Source: Pseudoalteromonas sp. A25 (lineage in GTDB: Bacteria > Pseudomonadota > Gammaproteobacteria > Enterobacterales > Alteromonadaceae). From it: 64,000 nt of DNA. Each line of letters begins with the position of its first letter. The first letter of the stretch is position 1. Below, in pieces: positions 19,629 to 28,744 of this stretch. A program made the translations under genes and the position numbers. The DNA lies in NCBI RefSeq assembly GCF_009176705.1, contig NZ_AP021846.1, forward strand, positions 1,644,001 to 1,708,000, written 5' to 3'. Below the pieces are notes generated by a model. The model was given only the letters and a program-made list of their open reading frames with translations. It had not been told where the DNA came from and made no database searches.

Positions 19629-21706
19629 ATGGTGTAGTGTTTTTTAATTTGTTCAGCTGGCACAGGGTAAGAAAAATAAAAGCCTTGTAATAAAGTTACA
19701 CCGAGTTGTTGCAAACGGTTTGCTTGAAACTTTGACTCAACACCCTCTGCAATCGATGTCAAATGCATGCTTTGTGCTAGTGTAGCAATGGTTTTCACTA
19801 AAACTTCATCAGGGTTATCAGTGTTTATATTGGAAACGAAAGATTTATCAATTTTTAGAACATCTACGGGTAACTCTTTTAGGTAGCTCAGGCAACTGTA
19901 GCCTGTACCAAAATCATCTATTGAAATAGATGAGCCTAATTTTCTTAATCGTTGCATGTCATTACTTATTTGCTGCATATTCTGTAGCATAAGGCTTTCG
20001 GTCAGCTCTAGCTCTATTTTATGAGGTGAGATACCTTGATGGTCTATTAGGCTAAGAAAATATGGCAAGAAGCGGGAGTCGAGAAATTGAATTGGCGATA
20101 TGTTTATACAAACGCGTATATCAAAGCCTTGCGAAATCCATTCTTTTAACTGTTCGATGACTCGGGTCATCATAATCTCGCCAAGGGGGATGATGAGTTT
20201 AGTCTCCTCCGCAAGCGTTATAAACTCGCTCGGAGGTATTATTTCGCCTTCTCTATTGGTTATACGCATTAAAGCTTCGACTGCTTTGAGTTTGCCTGTT
20301 TTTGCGCAAATAATTGGTTGATAAAGTGGTGTGACACGCTGTTCAGCAATCGCATTTTTAAGCTCAGCATATTTCTCGCGCCGAGAGGTATAGTTAGATT
20401 CAATCTCTTGTGAGTAAAAGCAAAGTGTATCGTTAGTATTACTATTTTTAGCTCTATGAAGCGCCGCATCTGCATGTAGCATAAGTGATTGCGCGTTATC
20501 GGCATCTTCAGGGTAGACACTTAAACCCATTGATATAGAGAAGTTATTTATCTCAGAGTAACGACTCATAAATGTACTTAAGTGCGCTTGTATTAGAAGC
20601 GCTAAACTCGCTAGGCTACCGGGGTCTTTTAGGTCTGGTACCATAATGACAAACTCATCAGCGCTGTGGCGACTCAATACCTCTTGGCCATTAAGTTGAG
20701 ATTGAATTTGTTGCGCAATTTTTTGTAGTAGTGCATCTCCAAAGTCAAAGCCAAATTCTTCATTTATCAGCTTAAACCTATCGATATCTAGTATTATTAA
20801 GCCAATTTTTTTACTACTTTGTTGATACTCTAAAATTTTTGCTTTTAGGTTATCCATTAATAAAAAACGATTTGGTAAGCTTGTGAGTTGGTCATACTGA
20901 ATGGTGTGAGACATTCTTAATGCCATAGCTTGAGATTCGTTAATGTCTTTAAATACGATAACAGCTCCCATGACCCTTCCAGATTCAGATATTAAGGGGG
21001 CAGTACTGTCTTCTACGCCCACCCAACGGTTTTTATTGTTTCTCATCTGGCAATTCAGAGCCATACCAACAACTCGACATTCTTCAATAGCAATGTTAAC
21101 TGGATTGATGTGTTCGGGGCCATCTTCACCGATACGCAGGGGCATGACTTCTTGAATAGGTTTAAGTCGAGCTTCAGTGAAAGATATCCCAGTGAGAAGC
21201 TCAGCTGCTGGGTTCATATATGTAACTAAGCGATCAACATTTGTTGTGATCACGGCATCGCCGATTGATTCAAGCGTTACACGCGCATGTTGGCTTACCT
21301 CTAATAGTTTACGCTGTTTATCTCTCAATCGAAGCTGAGTAACAACTCTAGCGGCGACTAGATCTGGTTGTAAAGGTTTGGTGATAAAATCGACAGCGCC
21401 ATTTTTTAAACACCGAAGCTGTTCCTCGATAGAGCTATATGCGGTTATAAAAATAACGGGGATATTACTAGTTGCTTCTTCACCCTTTAATTCCTCAAGC
21501 ACTTGGTATCCATTCAATCCGGGCATTTCAATGTCTAATAAAATAATATCCGGGAGTAATCTAAGCGCCTGTGCTGAAGCTTTTACACTGTCTTGCTCAA
21601 AAAAAACTTGACCAATTGATTTGAGAACTTGATGCAAAATTGTGATTTGATTTGCGTCGTCATCAACTAGCAGTATTCTTGGAGACGGTGTTGTGACTGA
21701 AAACAT
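19625..21706 (-). CDS. Response regulator with PAS, degenerate GGDEF and EAL domains
   Basis: 693 residues with no membrane segment. Order: REC (1-125; ILLVDDDANQ, phospho-acceptor Asp58 in ILLDIEMPGLNG), PAS (about 138-255), GGDEF (about 265-430) and EAL (about 448-690). The GGDEF active-site loop reads SADEF at 348-352, preceded by RH, so cyclase activity is probably lost. The EAL domain looks complete: VEALMRI (EAL 477-479), ELELTESLML, SISIDDFGTGYSCLSYLK and AEGVES. The expected activity is c-di-GMP hydrolysis controlled by phosphorylation. The kinase gene follows with an ATGA overlap, and its HPt is the natural phosphodonor for Asp58 (inference). Confidence 0.92.
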   Translation of the reverse strand: MFSVTTPSPRILLVDDDANQITILHQVLKSIGQVFFEQDSVKASAQALRLLPDIILLDIEMPGLNGYQVLEELKGEEATSNIPVIFITAYSSIEEQLRCLKNGAVDFITKPLQPDLVAARVVTQLRLRDKQRKLLEVSQHARVTLESIGDAVITTNVDRLVTYMNPAAELLTGISFTEARLKPIQEVMPLRIGEDGPEHINPVNIAIEECRVVGMALNCQMRNNKNRWVGVEDSTAPLISESGRVMGAVIVFKDINESQAMALRMSHTIQYDQLTSLPNRFLLMDNLKAKILEYQQSSKKIGLIILDIDRFKLINEEFGFDFGDALLQKIAQQIQSQLNGQEVLSRHSADEFVIMVPDLKDPGSLASLALLIQAHLSTFMSRYSEINNFSISMGLSVYPEDADNAQSLMLHADAALHRAKNSNTNDTLCFYSQEIESNYTSRREKYAELKNAIAEQRVTPLYQPIICAKTGKLKAVEALMRITNREGEIIPPSEFITLAEETKLIIPLGEIMMTRVIEQLKEWISQGFDIRVCINISPIQFLDSRFLPYFLSLIDHQGISPHKIELELTESLMLQNMQQISNDMQRLRKLGSSISIDDFGTGYSCLSYLKELPVDVLKIDKSFVSNINTDNPDEVLVKTIATLAQSMHLTSIAEGVESKFQANRLQQLGVTLLQGFYFSYPVPAEQIKKHYTI

Positions 21707-21920
21707 CGGTATTCCTTTTAAGCTTTACCATAGCGGTCTTATGTATCAGAAAGACTACTTACTAATAGATTTTTAACCTTGTCTCTCAAACATTTAAATA
21801 GCTAAAACCTATTTTTGTAGGCTACATTAAGCTTAGACCAACATGTAAAATCGGCAACGCATAGAATATAAATTTTGGCTTTATTTCATAGTGATATTGT
21901 GGACGGGAATGTGAAATTTA

Positions 21921-21948
21921 AGCACCAGCTACAAAAGCTGCTGGTGCT
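21921..21948 (-). terminator. Terminator of uspE
   Basis: AGCACCAGC at 21921-21929 pairs with GCTGGTGCT at 21940-21948. On the minus strand a TAAATTT tract follows. It is 34 bases beyond the uspE stop codon. The remaining stretch up to the response-regulator gene (to 21706) is A+T-rich with no gene seen. Confidence 0.65.
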
Positions 21949-21981
21949 CAAATTGATAGTGGCGCATCTCTAAATAGCGTA

Positions 21982-22905
21982 TTAATCCTCTAATGGACTT
22001 TTATAACCATCCGGTTTTAGAGCTAAAACATCACAGTCTAAACTGTCGATAACGTGTTCAGCGGTATTACCAATCAAAGCTGCACTGATCCCTGTACGCC
22101 CGACAGTACCTATAACGACAAGCTCTGATTTTTTGTCTTTTGCAACCATAGGGATCACGTCTTCTGGTAAACCTTCTTTCACGATGCAGTCACTTTGAGC
22201 AATTGAAAACTTAGCGCCGAGTGCGAACGTTTCTTCTTCGTGGTGCTTTTTGACCGCTTCATTATATTGAGTTGGATTAAACTCTGGAATTTCGATTGCG
22301 ATGTTGACAGGCGTTGCAGGGTAAGTATTTACTAAACTCAGTTTTGCGTTGGCTAACTGACAAATAAACTGGGCGTCGCTAATAATACGCTGGTTGAGCT
22401 CTAAATGTTGCTCATTGTCACTAACCGCATTGACAGCGGCAAGTATGTGCCCATGGGCTGGCCAATCTTGATCTTTAACAAGTAGTACAGGGGCTGGGCA
22501 CTTACGAATAAGGTGCCAATCTGTTGGGGTAAAAATGACCGACTTTAACGTGTCGTGTTGATGTGTGCCTTTTACTACTAAGTCATAGCCATCCTTAAGA
22601 ACGGTTTTAATAATGGCTTCATAGGGGCGATTATGCCATAGCACTTGGCTGTGGATATCAATGCCTTCCACATTTTTTAAGATCTCGTCTATCCAGGCTT
22701 CTCTATCTTTGACAACGGCATCACGCATGGCTTCACGCTCATCTTTGGAAAGCATGGTTGTCATTTCATATGAAAAGTCATAAATAGATAAAAACGCAGT
22801 TACTTGAGCACCGGTTTTCTTGGCAAGTGTGATGGCGCGCTGTAAGCTGTCTTGTTGCGCTCTGGTTGGGTCTATAACGGCTAAAATGCGTTTAATCTTG
22901 TCCAT
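21982..22905 (-). CDS. uspE: Universal stress protein E
   Basis: 307 residues with two tandem Usp domains, the architecture of E. coli UspE (316). The first (1-145) starts KRILAVIDPTRAQQDSLQRA and ends CPAPVLLVKD; the second (about 152-300) contains VIGTVGRTGISAALIGNTAE, the nucleotide-loop pattern GxxGRxG, and closes with LDCDVLALKPDGY. The role is stress survival, with motility and adhesion effects known in E. coli. In Shewanella and E. coli relatives it sits beside fnr, as here: the fnr gene lies about 100 bases upstream on the same strand. Confidence 0.92.
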   Translation of the reverse strand: MDKIKRILAVIDPTRAQQDSLQRAITLAKKTGAQVTAFLSIYDFSYEMTTMLSKDEREAMRDAVVKDREAWIDEILKNVEGIDIHSQVLWHNRPYEAIIKTVLKDGYDLVVKGTHQHDTLKSVIFTPTDWHLIRKCPAPVLLVKDQDWPAHGHILAAVNAVSDNEQHLELNQRIISDAQFICQLANAKLSLVNTYPATPVNIAIEIPEFNPTQYNEAVKKHHEEETFALGAKFSIAQSDCIVKEGLPEDVIPMVAKDKKSELVVIGTVGRTGISAALIGNTAEHVIDSLDCDVLALKPDGYKSPLED

Positions 22906-22931
22906 GGCAAATTCCTTAACGTGCTTTGTTA

Positions 22932-22967
22932 GCTAAATCAGTTAACTTTAAGTGTAACTGATTTAGC
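22932..22967. promoter_or_regulatory. Perfect 13-bp inverted repeat between fnr and uspE
   Basis: GCTAAATCAGTTA at 22932-22944 and its exact complement at 22955-22967 flank a 10-base spacer. It could be the fnr terminator, although only a weak T-tract follows on the minus strand, or an operator for uspE, whose start is 27 bases further on. Confidence 0.5.
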
Positions 22968-23006
22968 GTAAGGTTAAAGAATTTAGCTGTATTTCGTTGT
23001 TTTAGA

Positions 23007-23741
23007 TCAAAGGGAAATGGCTGCAGTTTTTGCCAGAGCAGGAATGTCTAAAATGGTAATAAACTTACCTTCTACCTTTATTATTTCTGATTTTTGGAAA
23101 CGGGATAGCAAACGGCTGATTGTCTCAACGGTCAAACCCAAGTAATTGCCAATCTCACCTCGAGTCATAGTAAAGCGGAACTCTTTACGTGAAAAGCCAC
23201 GCTCACCAAAACGGTTAGATAAATTAAAGATAAAAGTCGCCAAACGCTCTTCAGCCGTTTTTTTATTCAGTAGCAGCAACATCTCTTGATCATAGTTAAT
23301 TTCATTACTCATTAAGCGCATGATCTGTTGGCGCAACTTAGGCAGTTTACCTGCTAAATCATCGAGTGTTTCGAATGGAATTTCACATACCATAGATGTT
23401 TCAAGTGCTTGAGCAAAGCTTTGGTGTTGCATTTTATTAATTGCGTCAAAGCCGACTAAATCACCGGCTAGATGAAAGCCTGTAATTTGCTCATCACCTT
23501 GTTCTGAAAGCGTATAAGATTTAAAAGAGCCTGAGCGAACAGCAAAAATTGAATTAAGCGCGGAGCCAGATTCAAATAAGTAATCACCTTTATGTAATGG
23601 TTTTTTGCGCTCGATGATTTCATCGAGTTTGTCCATTTCACTGCCATTGAGTGTGAATGGCAAACACAGCTGACTGATACTGCAGTTGTTGCAGCTGATG
23701 GTGCACTGGCCTTTGCCACGCTGTTGGTTGCTTAAATCCAT
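23007..23741 (-). CDS. fnr: Fnr/EtrA anaerobic regulator (Crp/Fnr family, Fe-S type)
   Basis: 244 residues. The N-terminal cysteines C13, C17, C20 and C26 (in [16 protein letters not shown]) plus the central Cys in TSMVCEIPF match the ligands of the oxygen-sensing [4Fe-4S] cluster. A cyclic-nucleotide-like beta-roll ([20 protein letters not shown]) and a C-terminal HTH follow; the recognition helix region is [20 protein letters not shown], with the Glu, Ser and Arg (E-xx-SR) that read TTGAT half-sites in Fnr. It lies directly downstream of the cbb3 oxidase genes, which it probably regulates through the box at 31010-31023. Confidence 0.95.
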   Translation of the reverse strand: MDLSNQQRGKGQCTISCNNCSISQLCLPFTLNGSEMDKLDEIIERKKPLHKGDYLFESGSALNSIFAVRSGSFKSYTLSEQGDEQITGFHLAGDLVGFDAINKMQHQSFAQALETSMVCEIPFETLDDLAGKLPKLRQQIMRLMSNEINYDQEMLLLLNKKTAEERLATFIFNLSNRFGERGFSRKEFRFTMTRGEIGNYLGLTVETISRLLSRFQKSEIIKVEGKFITILDIPALAKTAAISL

Positions 23742-23774
23742 AATAAATCCATTCTGTAATACGTTTTACCTAGG

Positions 23775-24446
23775 TTAATGTACTAATCTATCGGTTGCAA
23801 TGATCAGGAGATAAATACCATACCAGATAAAAATACTCCCAAACGCCAATCTTACCAGATTATTATTTAAAAAGCGGTTAAGTTGTTGGGCTGATTGGCC
23901 AACGACTATCATGGCTGGCAATGTGCCTAGTGCAAAGCACAACATTATTATTGCGCCATGTAATGTTGAGCTAGCTTGCAAAGTCCAAGTTAACGCTGAG
24001 TACACAAGCCCACATGGTAGCCAACCCCATAACATGCCATAGACGAACACTCGAGGATAGCTTCTGACTGGTAATAAATGTTTGTTCAATTTAACTAAGT
24101 GTTGCCAAATTAGGGTTTTTGCAAGGCTTTCAAGCCACTTTAGTGAGCTTGCCAGTCGCATAACATAAATGCCAACCAGCAGCATGAATACACCACTGAG
24201 TAGCTTTAAACTGAGGGCTAAGGTAGTGTTCTGCTTGGCAAATGTGCTTCCTAAGGTGGCGACAAGTGAGCCTGCTAACATGTAACTACAGGCTCTTCCG
24301 ATGTTATAAATTACACTGACATACCATGGCTTAAGGGAGTGGGTGGCTAGTTGCAAACTTGAGGCAACGCCGCCACACATTACTAAGCAGTGGCCACTGC
24401 CCACTAAACCCATGATAAATGCGCTAAGTAAGCTAATCTCGTTCAT
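23775..24446 (-). CDS. SafE/TauE-like membrane protein of the cbb3 oxidase cluster
   Basis: 223 residues from the ATG at 24446 (MNEISLLSAFIMGLVG); an upstream ATG at 24473 would overlap ccoS further. It has six to seven membrane helices, with an early GSGHCLVMCGGVA motif and WGWLPCGLVYSAL in the middle. This matches the COG2836 'sulfite exporter TauE/SafE-like' proteins encoded downstream of ccoS in many proteobacteria. The Cys and His residues in the helices suggest metal handling, perhaps copper for oxidase assembly, which is inference. It overlaps ccoS by 14 bases, so it is in the same transcript. Confidence 0.85.
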   Translation of the reverse strand: MNEISLLSAFIMGLVGSGHCLVMCGGVASSLQLATHSLKPWYVSVIYNIGRACSYMLAGSLVATLGSTFAKQNTTLALSLKLLSGVFMLLVGIYVMRLASSLKWLESLAKTLIWQHLVKLNKHLLPVRSYPRVFVYGMLWGWLPCGLVYSALTWTLQASSTLHGAIIMLCFALGTLPAMIVVGQSAQQLNRFLNNNLVRLAFGSIFIWYGIYLLIIATDRLVH

Positions 24447-24606
24447 TGGCGTTTTTGTGCTGCTCTTTGTCATCTTCGAACAAAATACTATGGCCTTGTT
24501 TTTCTAGGTCTGAAAATTGCTCACTCCTAACAGCCCAAAAGAAAATACCGATAGCGATAATGACAAATAAGATAGCGATAGGGATTAGTACATATATGAT
24601 ACTCAT
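24433..24606 (-). CDS. ccoS: cbb3 oxidase maturation protein CcoS
   Basis: 57 residues with one N-terminal membrane helix (MSIIYVLIPIAILFVIIAIG), followed by FFWAVRSEQFSDLEKQG, the signature of the CcoS family (the FFWAV...GQFDDLE pattern), and an acidic tail. CcoS is needed for cofactor insertion into CcoN in Rhodobacter. The ATG overlaps the ccoI stop as ATGA and the end overlaps the SafE-like gene, so the three are tightly coupled. Confidence 0.93.
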   Translation of the reverse strand: MSIIYVLIPIAILFVIIAIGIFFWAVRSEQFSDLEKQGHSILFEDDKEQHKNANERD

Positions 24607-26978
24607 AACTTTAATAACCTTAGTGAATTACCTATCACTATTATAGAGCTTGTTGACATACCAATGACCGCAATCCAAGGAGGTACAAGGCCAAAAGCAG
24701 CAAGCGGCAAAATTGATGCATTATAAATCAAAGAAATAGCCAAATTTTGCTTGATAACTCGTCTAGTTTGCAAGGCAACGGTGTGTAAATCTAAAATAGC
24801 GCCGAGACTGCTTTTGAGTAGCACCACATCTGCAACATTTTTGGAGATGTCGGCACCTGTTTCCATAGCAATAGATAAATGAGCGCTGTTAAAAACAGGA
24901 CTGTCGTTAACACCATCGCCAACCATAGCAACCACTTCTCCTTGATTTGACCAAGACTCTACTTCTTGTTGTTTATCCTGAGGTGAGCAGCTGCTTTTTT
25001 GTGAGTCCAACCCCAGACGCTCGGCTAGTTGTTCGCCAGCACGACTACTATCGCCTGTTAGAAGGTGGCAAGTTAACTTATTACTTTGAAGAGATTTGAT
25101 AACAGACTGCGCGTTATCTCTTGTTTTGTCATCCAGATGAAAGTTAGCAATGGCATGTTCATTAATAAATAAAGTTGCTTGGGCTTGGCTTTTACTTCCA
25201 CCAAACCAATTGCTTTTTCCAATGGCTATTGTGTCGTTGCCAAGTTGTGCACTGATCCCAACACCAGGATGAACCGTGACATTCGTTAATTGATGATGGT
25301 GCGTGAGATGCTCACTAAAGGCTTCTGCAATTGGGTGTTCTGAATAACGCTCTAAGCTTGCCGCGAGGGCTAGCACGTCTTGCTTACTATAGTTGTCGTT
25401 GATTAACTCAGTACGGTTGATAGAAAAACGCCCCTCGGTCAGTGTGCCGGTTTTGTCAAAGGCAACGCGAGTAAGTTTAGTGAGGGTTTCTAATACATGA
25501 GCTTCTTTTATGAGCACGCCCTTTTTGGTGAGCGTCGCAACAGCGCAAGTAAGAGCGGTTGGGATGGCCAAGCTTAAAGCACAGGGACAGGTTGCAACAA
25601 GTACCGAAATGGTGACCCAAAACGCTTGTTCGGGAGAAATAGAATACCAGCCAATGGCTGTTAAAGATGCAAAAACCAATAAACAGGCCACAAACCATTG
25701 CGCAACTTTGTCGGTGATCTCTACTAACTTAGGACGCTTACTTAATGCTGAGTGTTGCAGCCGGATAATTTGGTTGAGCAGGGTGTTTTGCCCTATTTTA
25801 TTTATTTCTACACTAATAACCCCATCATGATTAACTGTGCCTGCAAATACTTGTTGTCCAGCGAATTTATTTACAGGTAAATGTTCACCGGTCATCATTG
25901 ACTCATCAACACTAGTGCTGCCTTCAAACACGATGCCATCTGCAGGAATAGTCTCGCCTGGTTTGATTAAAATTTTATCCGCCAGCTGTAGGTTCTTAGC
26001 GGCAACAACTTGCTCTTTACCATGCTCAGAAATTTTGCGCGCTGTTAGTGGTAAGAGCTTTTGCAAATTTGCGGTAAACTCGCTGGCCTTGAGTCTTGCT
26101 CTAAATTCGAGGTATTTACCCAGTAACAGCAAGAAGGTGAACATACAAATTGATTCGAAATAGACTTCACCAACCTCCATCACTGTGGCATAGCAACTGG
26201 CGGCATAGGCCCCAAAAATAGCCAGTGAAACGGGCAAGTCCATATTAAGCTGTTTAGCTCTTAAGCCTTTGATAGCATTTGTTAAGAAGGGAAGGGCAGA
26301 GTACAAAATAACTGGGGAGGCGAGTACTAAGCTTATCCAGCGAAAATATTGCTCAAAGTCTTCTTCCATTCCAGAGAACATGCCAAAGTACATGGCAAAT
26401 GCAAACATCATAACCTGCATGGTCATCAAGCCTGCAACACCTAAGCGGCGAATATAAGCTTTTGCTACAGCTTGCTTTTGAGCCGCTTCTTCATCAGCTT
26501 GAAATGGGTAGGCTTTATAGCCGATTTGCATTAACGACTTGATTATGTCGCTGAGTAAAACACGTTTTGCATCCCAAATAATCATTGCCCGATGAGTTGA
26601 GGTATTCACATCGACTCGCGTTACACCGTTTAATGCAAGTAACTGTTTCTCAATTAACCAAGCACAAGCCGCGCAGCTAATGCCTTCAACGCTCAGTAAT
26701 ACTTCGCTGAGTTCTCCTTGATGGGTAACAAAGTCTTGTTGAACATCTGTATTATCGTAACTTCTAATAAATGAAAGCTGCTCTGGGACTAACTCGTCTA
26801 CTTTGCCTGCAGAGGTTGTTCTAAACTTATAGTAATCACTCATCCCTTGCGAAAGGATAGTCTCTGCTACCGCTTGGCAGCCAATGCAACATACGCCTTG
26901 AGGTTCGTTTTGATACATTACCTCTGCGTAAAACCCTGATGGAATAGGTTCTAAACAATGAAAGCAGGTTCCGGCCAT
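24603..26978 (-). CDS. ccoI: Copper-exporting P1B-type ATPase for cbb3 oxidase assembly
   Basis: 791 residues. An N-terminal cysteine cluster (C5xxC8 and CCIGC near 30-34) precedes an HMA domain with the copper site SCAACAW (C102, C105). Eight membrane helices follow, with the transport motif CPC at 464-466, the phosphorylation motif DKTGT at 508-512, the TGE loop (MTGEHLP) and the hinge GDGVNDSPV. This is the CcoI/FixI/CopA2 class, which moves copper to the periplasm for the CuB centre of the oxidase rather than for resistance. It is flanked by ccoH (five bases upstream) and ccoS (overlapping). Confidence 0.95.
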   Translation of the reverse strand: MAGTCFHCLEPIPSGFYAEVMYQNEPQGVCCIGCQAVAETILSQGMSDYYKFRTTSAGKVDELVPEQLSFIRSYDNTDVQQDFVTHQGELSEVLLSVEGISCAACAWLIEKQLLALNGVTRVDVNTSTHRAMIIWDAKRVLLSDIIKSLMQIGYKAYPFQADEEAAQKQAVAKAYIRRLGVAGLMTMQVMMFAFAMYFGMFSGMEEDFEQYFRWISLVLASPVILYSALPFLTNAIKGLRAKQLNMDLPVSLAIFGAYAASCYATVMEVGEVYFESICMFTFLLLLGKYLEFRARLKASEFTANLQKLLPLTARKISEHGKEQVVAAKNLQLADKILIKPGETIPADGIVFEGSTSVDESMMTGEHLPVNKFAGQQVFAGTVNHDGVISVEINKIGQNTLLNQIIRLQHSALSKRPKLVEITDKVAQWFVACLLVFASLTAIGWYSISPEQAFWVTISVLVATCPCALSLAIPTALTCAVATLTKKGVLIKEAHVLETLTKLTRVAFDKTGTLTEGRFSINRTELINDNYSKQDVLALAASLERYSEHPIAEAFSEHLTHHHQLTNVTVHPGVGISAQLGNDTIAIGKSNWFGGSKSQAQATLFINEHAIANFHLDDKTRDNAQSVIKSLQSNKLTCHLLTGDSSRAGEQLAERLGLDSQKSSCSPQDKQQEVESWSNQGEVVAMVGDGVNDSPVFNSAHLSIAMETGADISKNVADVVLLKSSLGAILDLHTVALQTRRVIKQNLAISLIYNASILPLAAFGLVPPWIAVIGMSTSSIIVIGNSLRLLKL

Positions 26979-26983
26979 GACGT

Positions 26984-27475
26984 TTACTTATACTCAGGAG
27001 ATATTTTTATACTTTGCTGCGTAGGCAACTGAATATTTTCTTTGAGCTTCCAACTACCATCCATCGGCTCTAAAAATACGGTGTATGCACCTTGCTGAAT
27101 AGGATCTAGTACTGCCGTGAACTCACCGTTAGCATTGGGAAGTAGGTTGGTATTAAAGTCATATTTTTTGATTGTTCTATGATAGAACGAAGCTTTAATC
27201 GCTTTAACTTTACTGTGGTCGCCTTTTGTAAAAACAAACTTTATGTAGTCGTTATCTACCTGAAGATCACCATGTAAATAGAGTGCTTTTGCCTTATCAA
27301 ACTTGGTTAATTCTAAGTTGATGGCTTTACCTTTTTTATAGTAATCATCAACCACCATGTCGGGCCCATTACCCACAGCGACCATAACTAAAACAACGCA
27401 CGCAACAATAGTTGCAAGAGGGAAGAACATTAAAAACCAAGGCCAGAAATTTTTATACCACGGAGTAGGATTCAT
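26984..27475 (-). CDS. ccoH: FixH/CcoH cbb3 oxidase assembly protein
   Basis: 163 residues. One N-terminal membrane helix (about 9-33) is preceded by WYKNFWPWFLMFFPL, the FixH signature, and followed by the conserved DDYYKKGKAIN. The rest is a beta-rich periplasmic domain (FYHRTI, GAYTVFLEPMDGSWKL). CcoH stabilises the CcoN subunit and interacts with the assembling oxidase. A terminator at 27537-27564 separates it from ccoP, so ccoHIS and the SafE-like gene may form their own unit, with read-through from ccoNOQP possible. Confidence 0.9.
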   Translation of the reverse strand: MNPTPWYKNFWPWFLMFFPLATIVACVVLVMVAVGNGPDMVVDDYYKKGKAINLELTKFDKAKALYLHGDLQVDNDYIKFVFTKGDHSKVKAIKASFYHRTIKKYDFNTNLLPNANGEFTAVLDPIQQGAYTVFLEPMDGSWKLKENIQLPTQQSIKISPEYK

Positions 27476-27536
27476 AACGACTCTAATGCTTGAAAAGTGT
27501 GGCGATATTTTATCGTATTTGTTGTTAAATACCTAA

Positions 27537-27564
27537 AAAAAAGCCTCCAAATGGAGGCTTTTTT
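27537..27564. terminator. Terminator between ccoP and ccoH
   Basis: AAAAAAGCCTCC and GGAGGCTTTTTT form a perfect 12-bp stem with a four-base loop. It lies 28 bases beyond the ccoP stop codon and ends the structural ccoNOQP transcript before the assembly genes. Confidence 0.85.
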
Positions 27565-27591
27565 GATCTTAATTAACTTATTAATTATGTC

Positions 27592-28557
27592 TTACTTATC
27601 TTGTGACAAGCTATACACGTATGCAGTTAATAAGTGAACTTTATCTTCGCCTAGAATATCTTTCCAAGCTGGCATAACGCCCGCTCGACCATTGATGAGA
27701 GATTCTTCAACAGCACGTTGAGAACCGCCATATAGCCAGATATTGTCGGTTAAGTTAGGTGCTCCAAATGGAAGGTTATGAGCTACAGAGCCTTTACCAT
27801 CCATACCATGACAAGCAGCACACATAGCGAACTTAGCTTTGCCTGCGTCAGCGTCTTTTTGGTTAACTTTACGACCTGAAAGACTTAATACGTAAGCAGT
27901 CATTTCTTTGATACCTTGCTCACCTAACGCATCTTTCCAAGGTGGCATAGCTGCAACACGCCCTTCAAGTAGTGTTTCTTTGATCTTGTCAGGTGTACCA
28001 CCGTAAAGCCAGTCGTTGTCAGTTAGGTTAGGGAAGCCAGTACCACCGCGCGCATCAGAACCGTGACACTGTGCACAGTTTTGTGCGAATAAACGCTGAC
28101 CAATTTCAAGTGCTTTTTCATCTTTTGCTAGTGCTTCGATATCTTGCTTTGCAAAAGCTTCAAAGATTGGGCCAAAACGCTCTTCAGCAGCGATAATTTC
28201 TTGGTCTAGTTGAACCTTTTCACCAGCAGCTAATGCTTCTTCAGTTGCTTTTTTCGACTCAGCAAGCGAAGTTACGCCTTGGTTAGAACTAGTCCACTTC
28301 GCAAGACCCTGCCAGTTACCAAGACCAGGATAAGCTGCTAGATAATAAACAGCCCAAACGAAAGTAGCGAAGAACATATAAGTCCACCACTTTGGTAGTG
28401 GGTTATTGATTTCTTCAATTCCGTCAAACTCGTGACCACAGCTCTCGCCTTCTTTTACACCTACGTAGTTCTTTAGGTTCCAAAGCAATAAGCCAAAGAT
28501 CAGAGCCAGACACGCAAGGGTTAATACGATAACCCAAATACTCCAAAAGCTAGTCAT
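27592..28557 (-). CDS. ccoP: cbb3 cytochrome oxidase subunit III (dihaem cytochrome c)
   Basis: 321 residues. Two N-terminal membrane helices (about 5-27 and 57-77) with the conserved EFDGIEEINNPLPKWW segment between them precede a periplasmic part with two cytochrome c domains. Haem-binding motifs are CAQCH (161-165) and CAACH (246-250), each followed by a downstream Met ligand in AAMPPW and GVMPAW. CcoP passes electrons from the cytochrome c pool towards CcoO and CcoN. It overlaps ccoQ by four bases. Confidence 0.97.
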   Translation of the reverse strand: MTSFWSIWVIVLTLACLALIFGLLLWNLKNYVGVKEGESCGHEFDGIEEINNPLPKWWTYMFFATFVWAVYYLAAYPGLGNWQGLAKWTSSNQGVTSLAESKKATEEALAAGEKVQLDQEIIAAEERFGPIFEAFAKQDIEALAKDEKALEIGQRLFAQNCAQCHGSDARGGTGFPNLTDNDWLYGGTPDKIKETLLEGRVAAMPPWKDALGEQGIKEMTAYVLSLSGRKVNQKDADAGKAKFAMCAACHGMDGKGSVAHNLPFGAPNLTDNIWLYGGSQRAVEESLINGRAGVMPAWKDILGEDKVHLLTAYVYSLSQDK

Positions 28558-28739
28558 TTTTCAGACTCCTTTTCCTCGTTAGAGATTGTTTTTTTGTGCT
28601 CTTTTTCATCTTCAAAGATGGCATTAGCCGCATTATCAAAGCGATTCTTAGTGCGTTTACTATATGCCCAAGCAACAATCACAATAAATAGTACCAAAAT
28701 TACCAGAGTCAAAATGCCTCTGTATGTGCCGTAATCCAT
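28554..28739 (-). CDS. ccoQ: cbb3 oxidase subunit CcoQ
   Basis: 61 residues: one membrane helix (about 5-26; GILTLVILVLFIVIVAWAYS) followed by a charged tail with RFDNAANAIFEDE, which resembles the FDEAANLPFAD-type pattern of CcoQ proteins. It stabilises the oxidase complex. It sits five bases downstream of ccoO and its stop overlaps the ccoP start. Confidence 0.92.
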   Translation of the reverse strand: MDYGTYRGILTLVILVLFIVIVAWAYSKRTKNRFDNAANAIFEDEKEHKKTISNEEKESEK

Positions 28740-28744
28740 AATAA

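Noticed and set aside
24473..26978. Absence of ccoG from the cbb3 cluster as an anomaly
   Set aside because: Other Alteromonadales, such as Shewanella as I recall, keep this same order without ccoG in the cluster.
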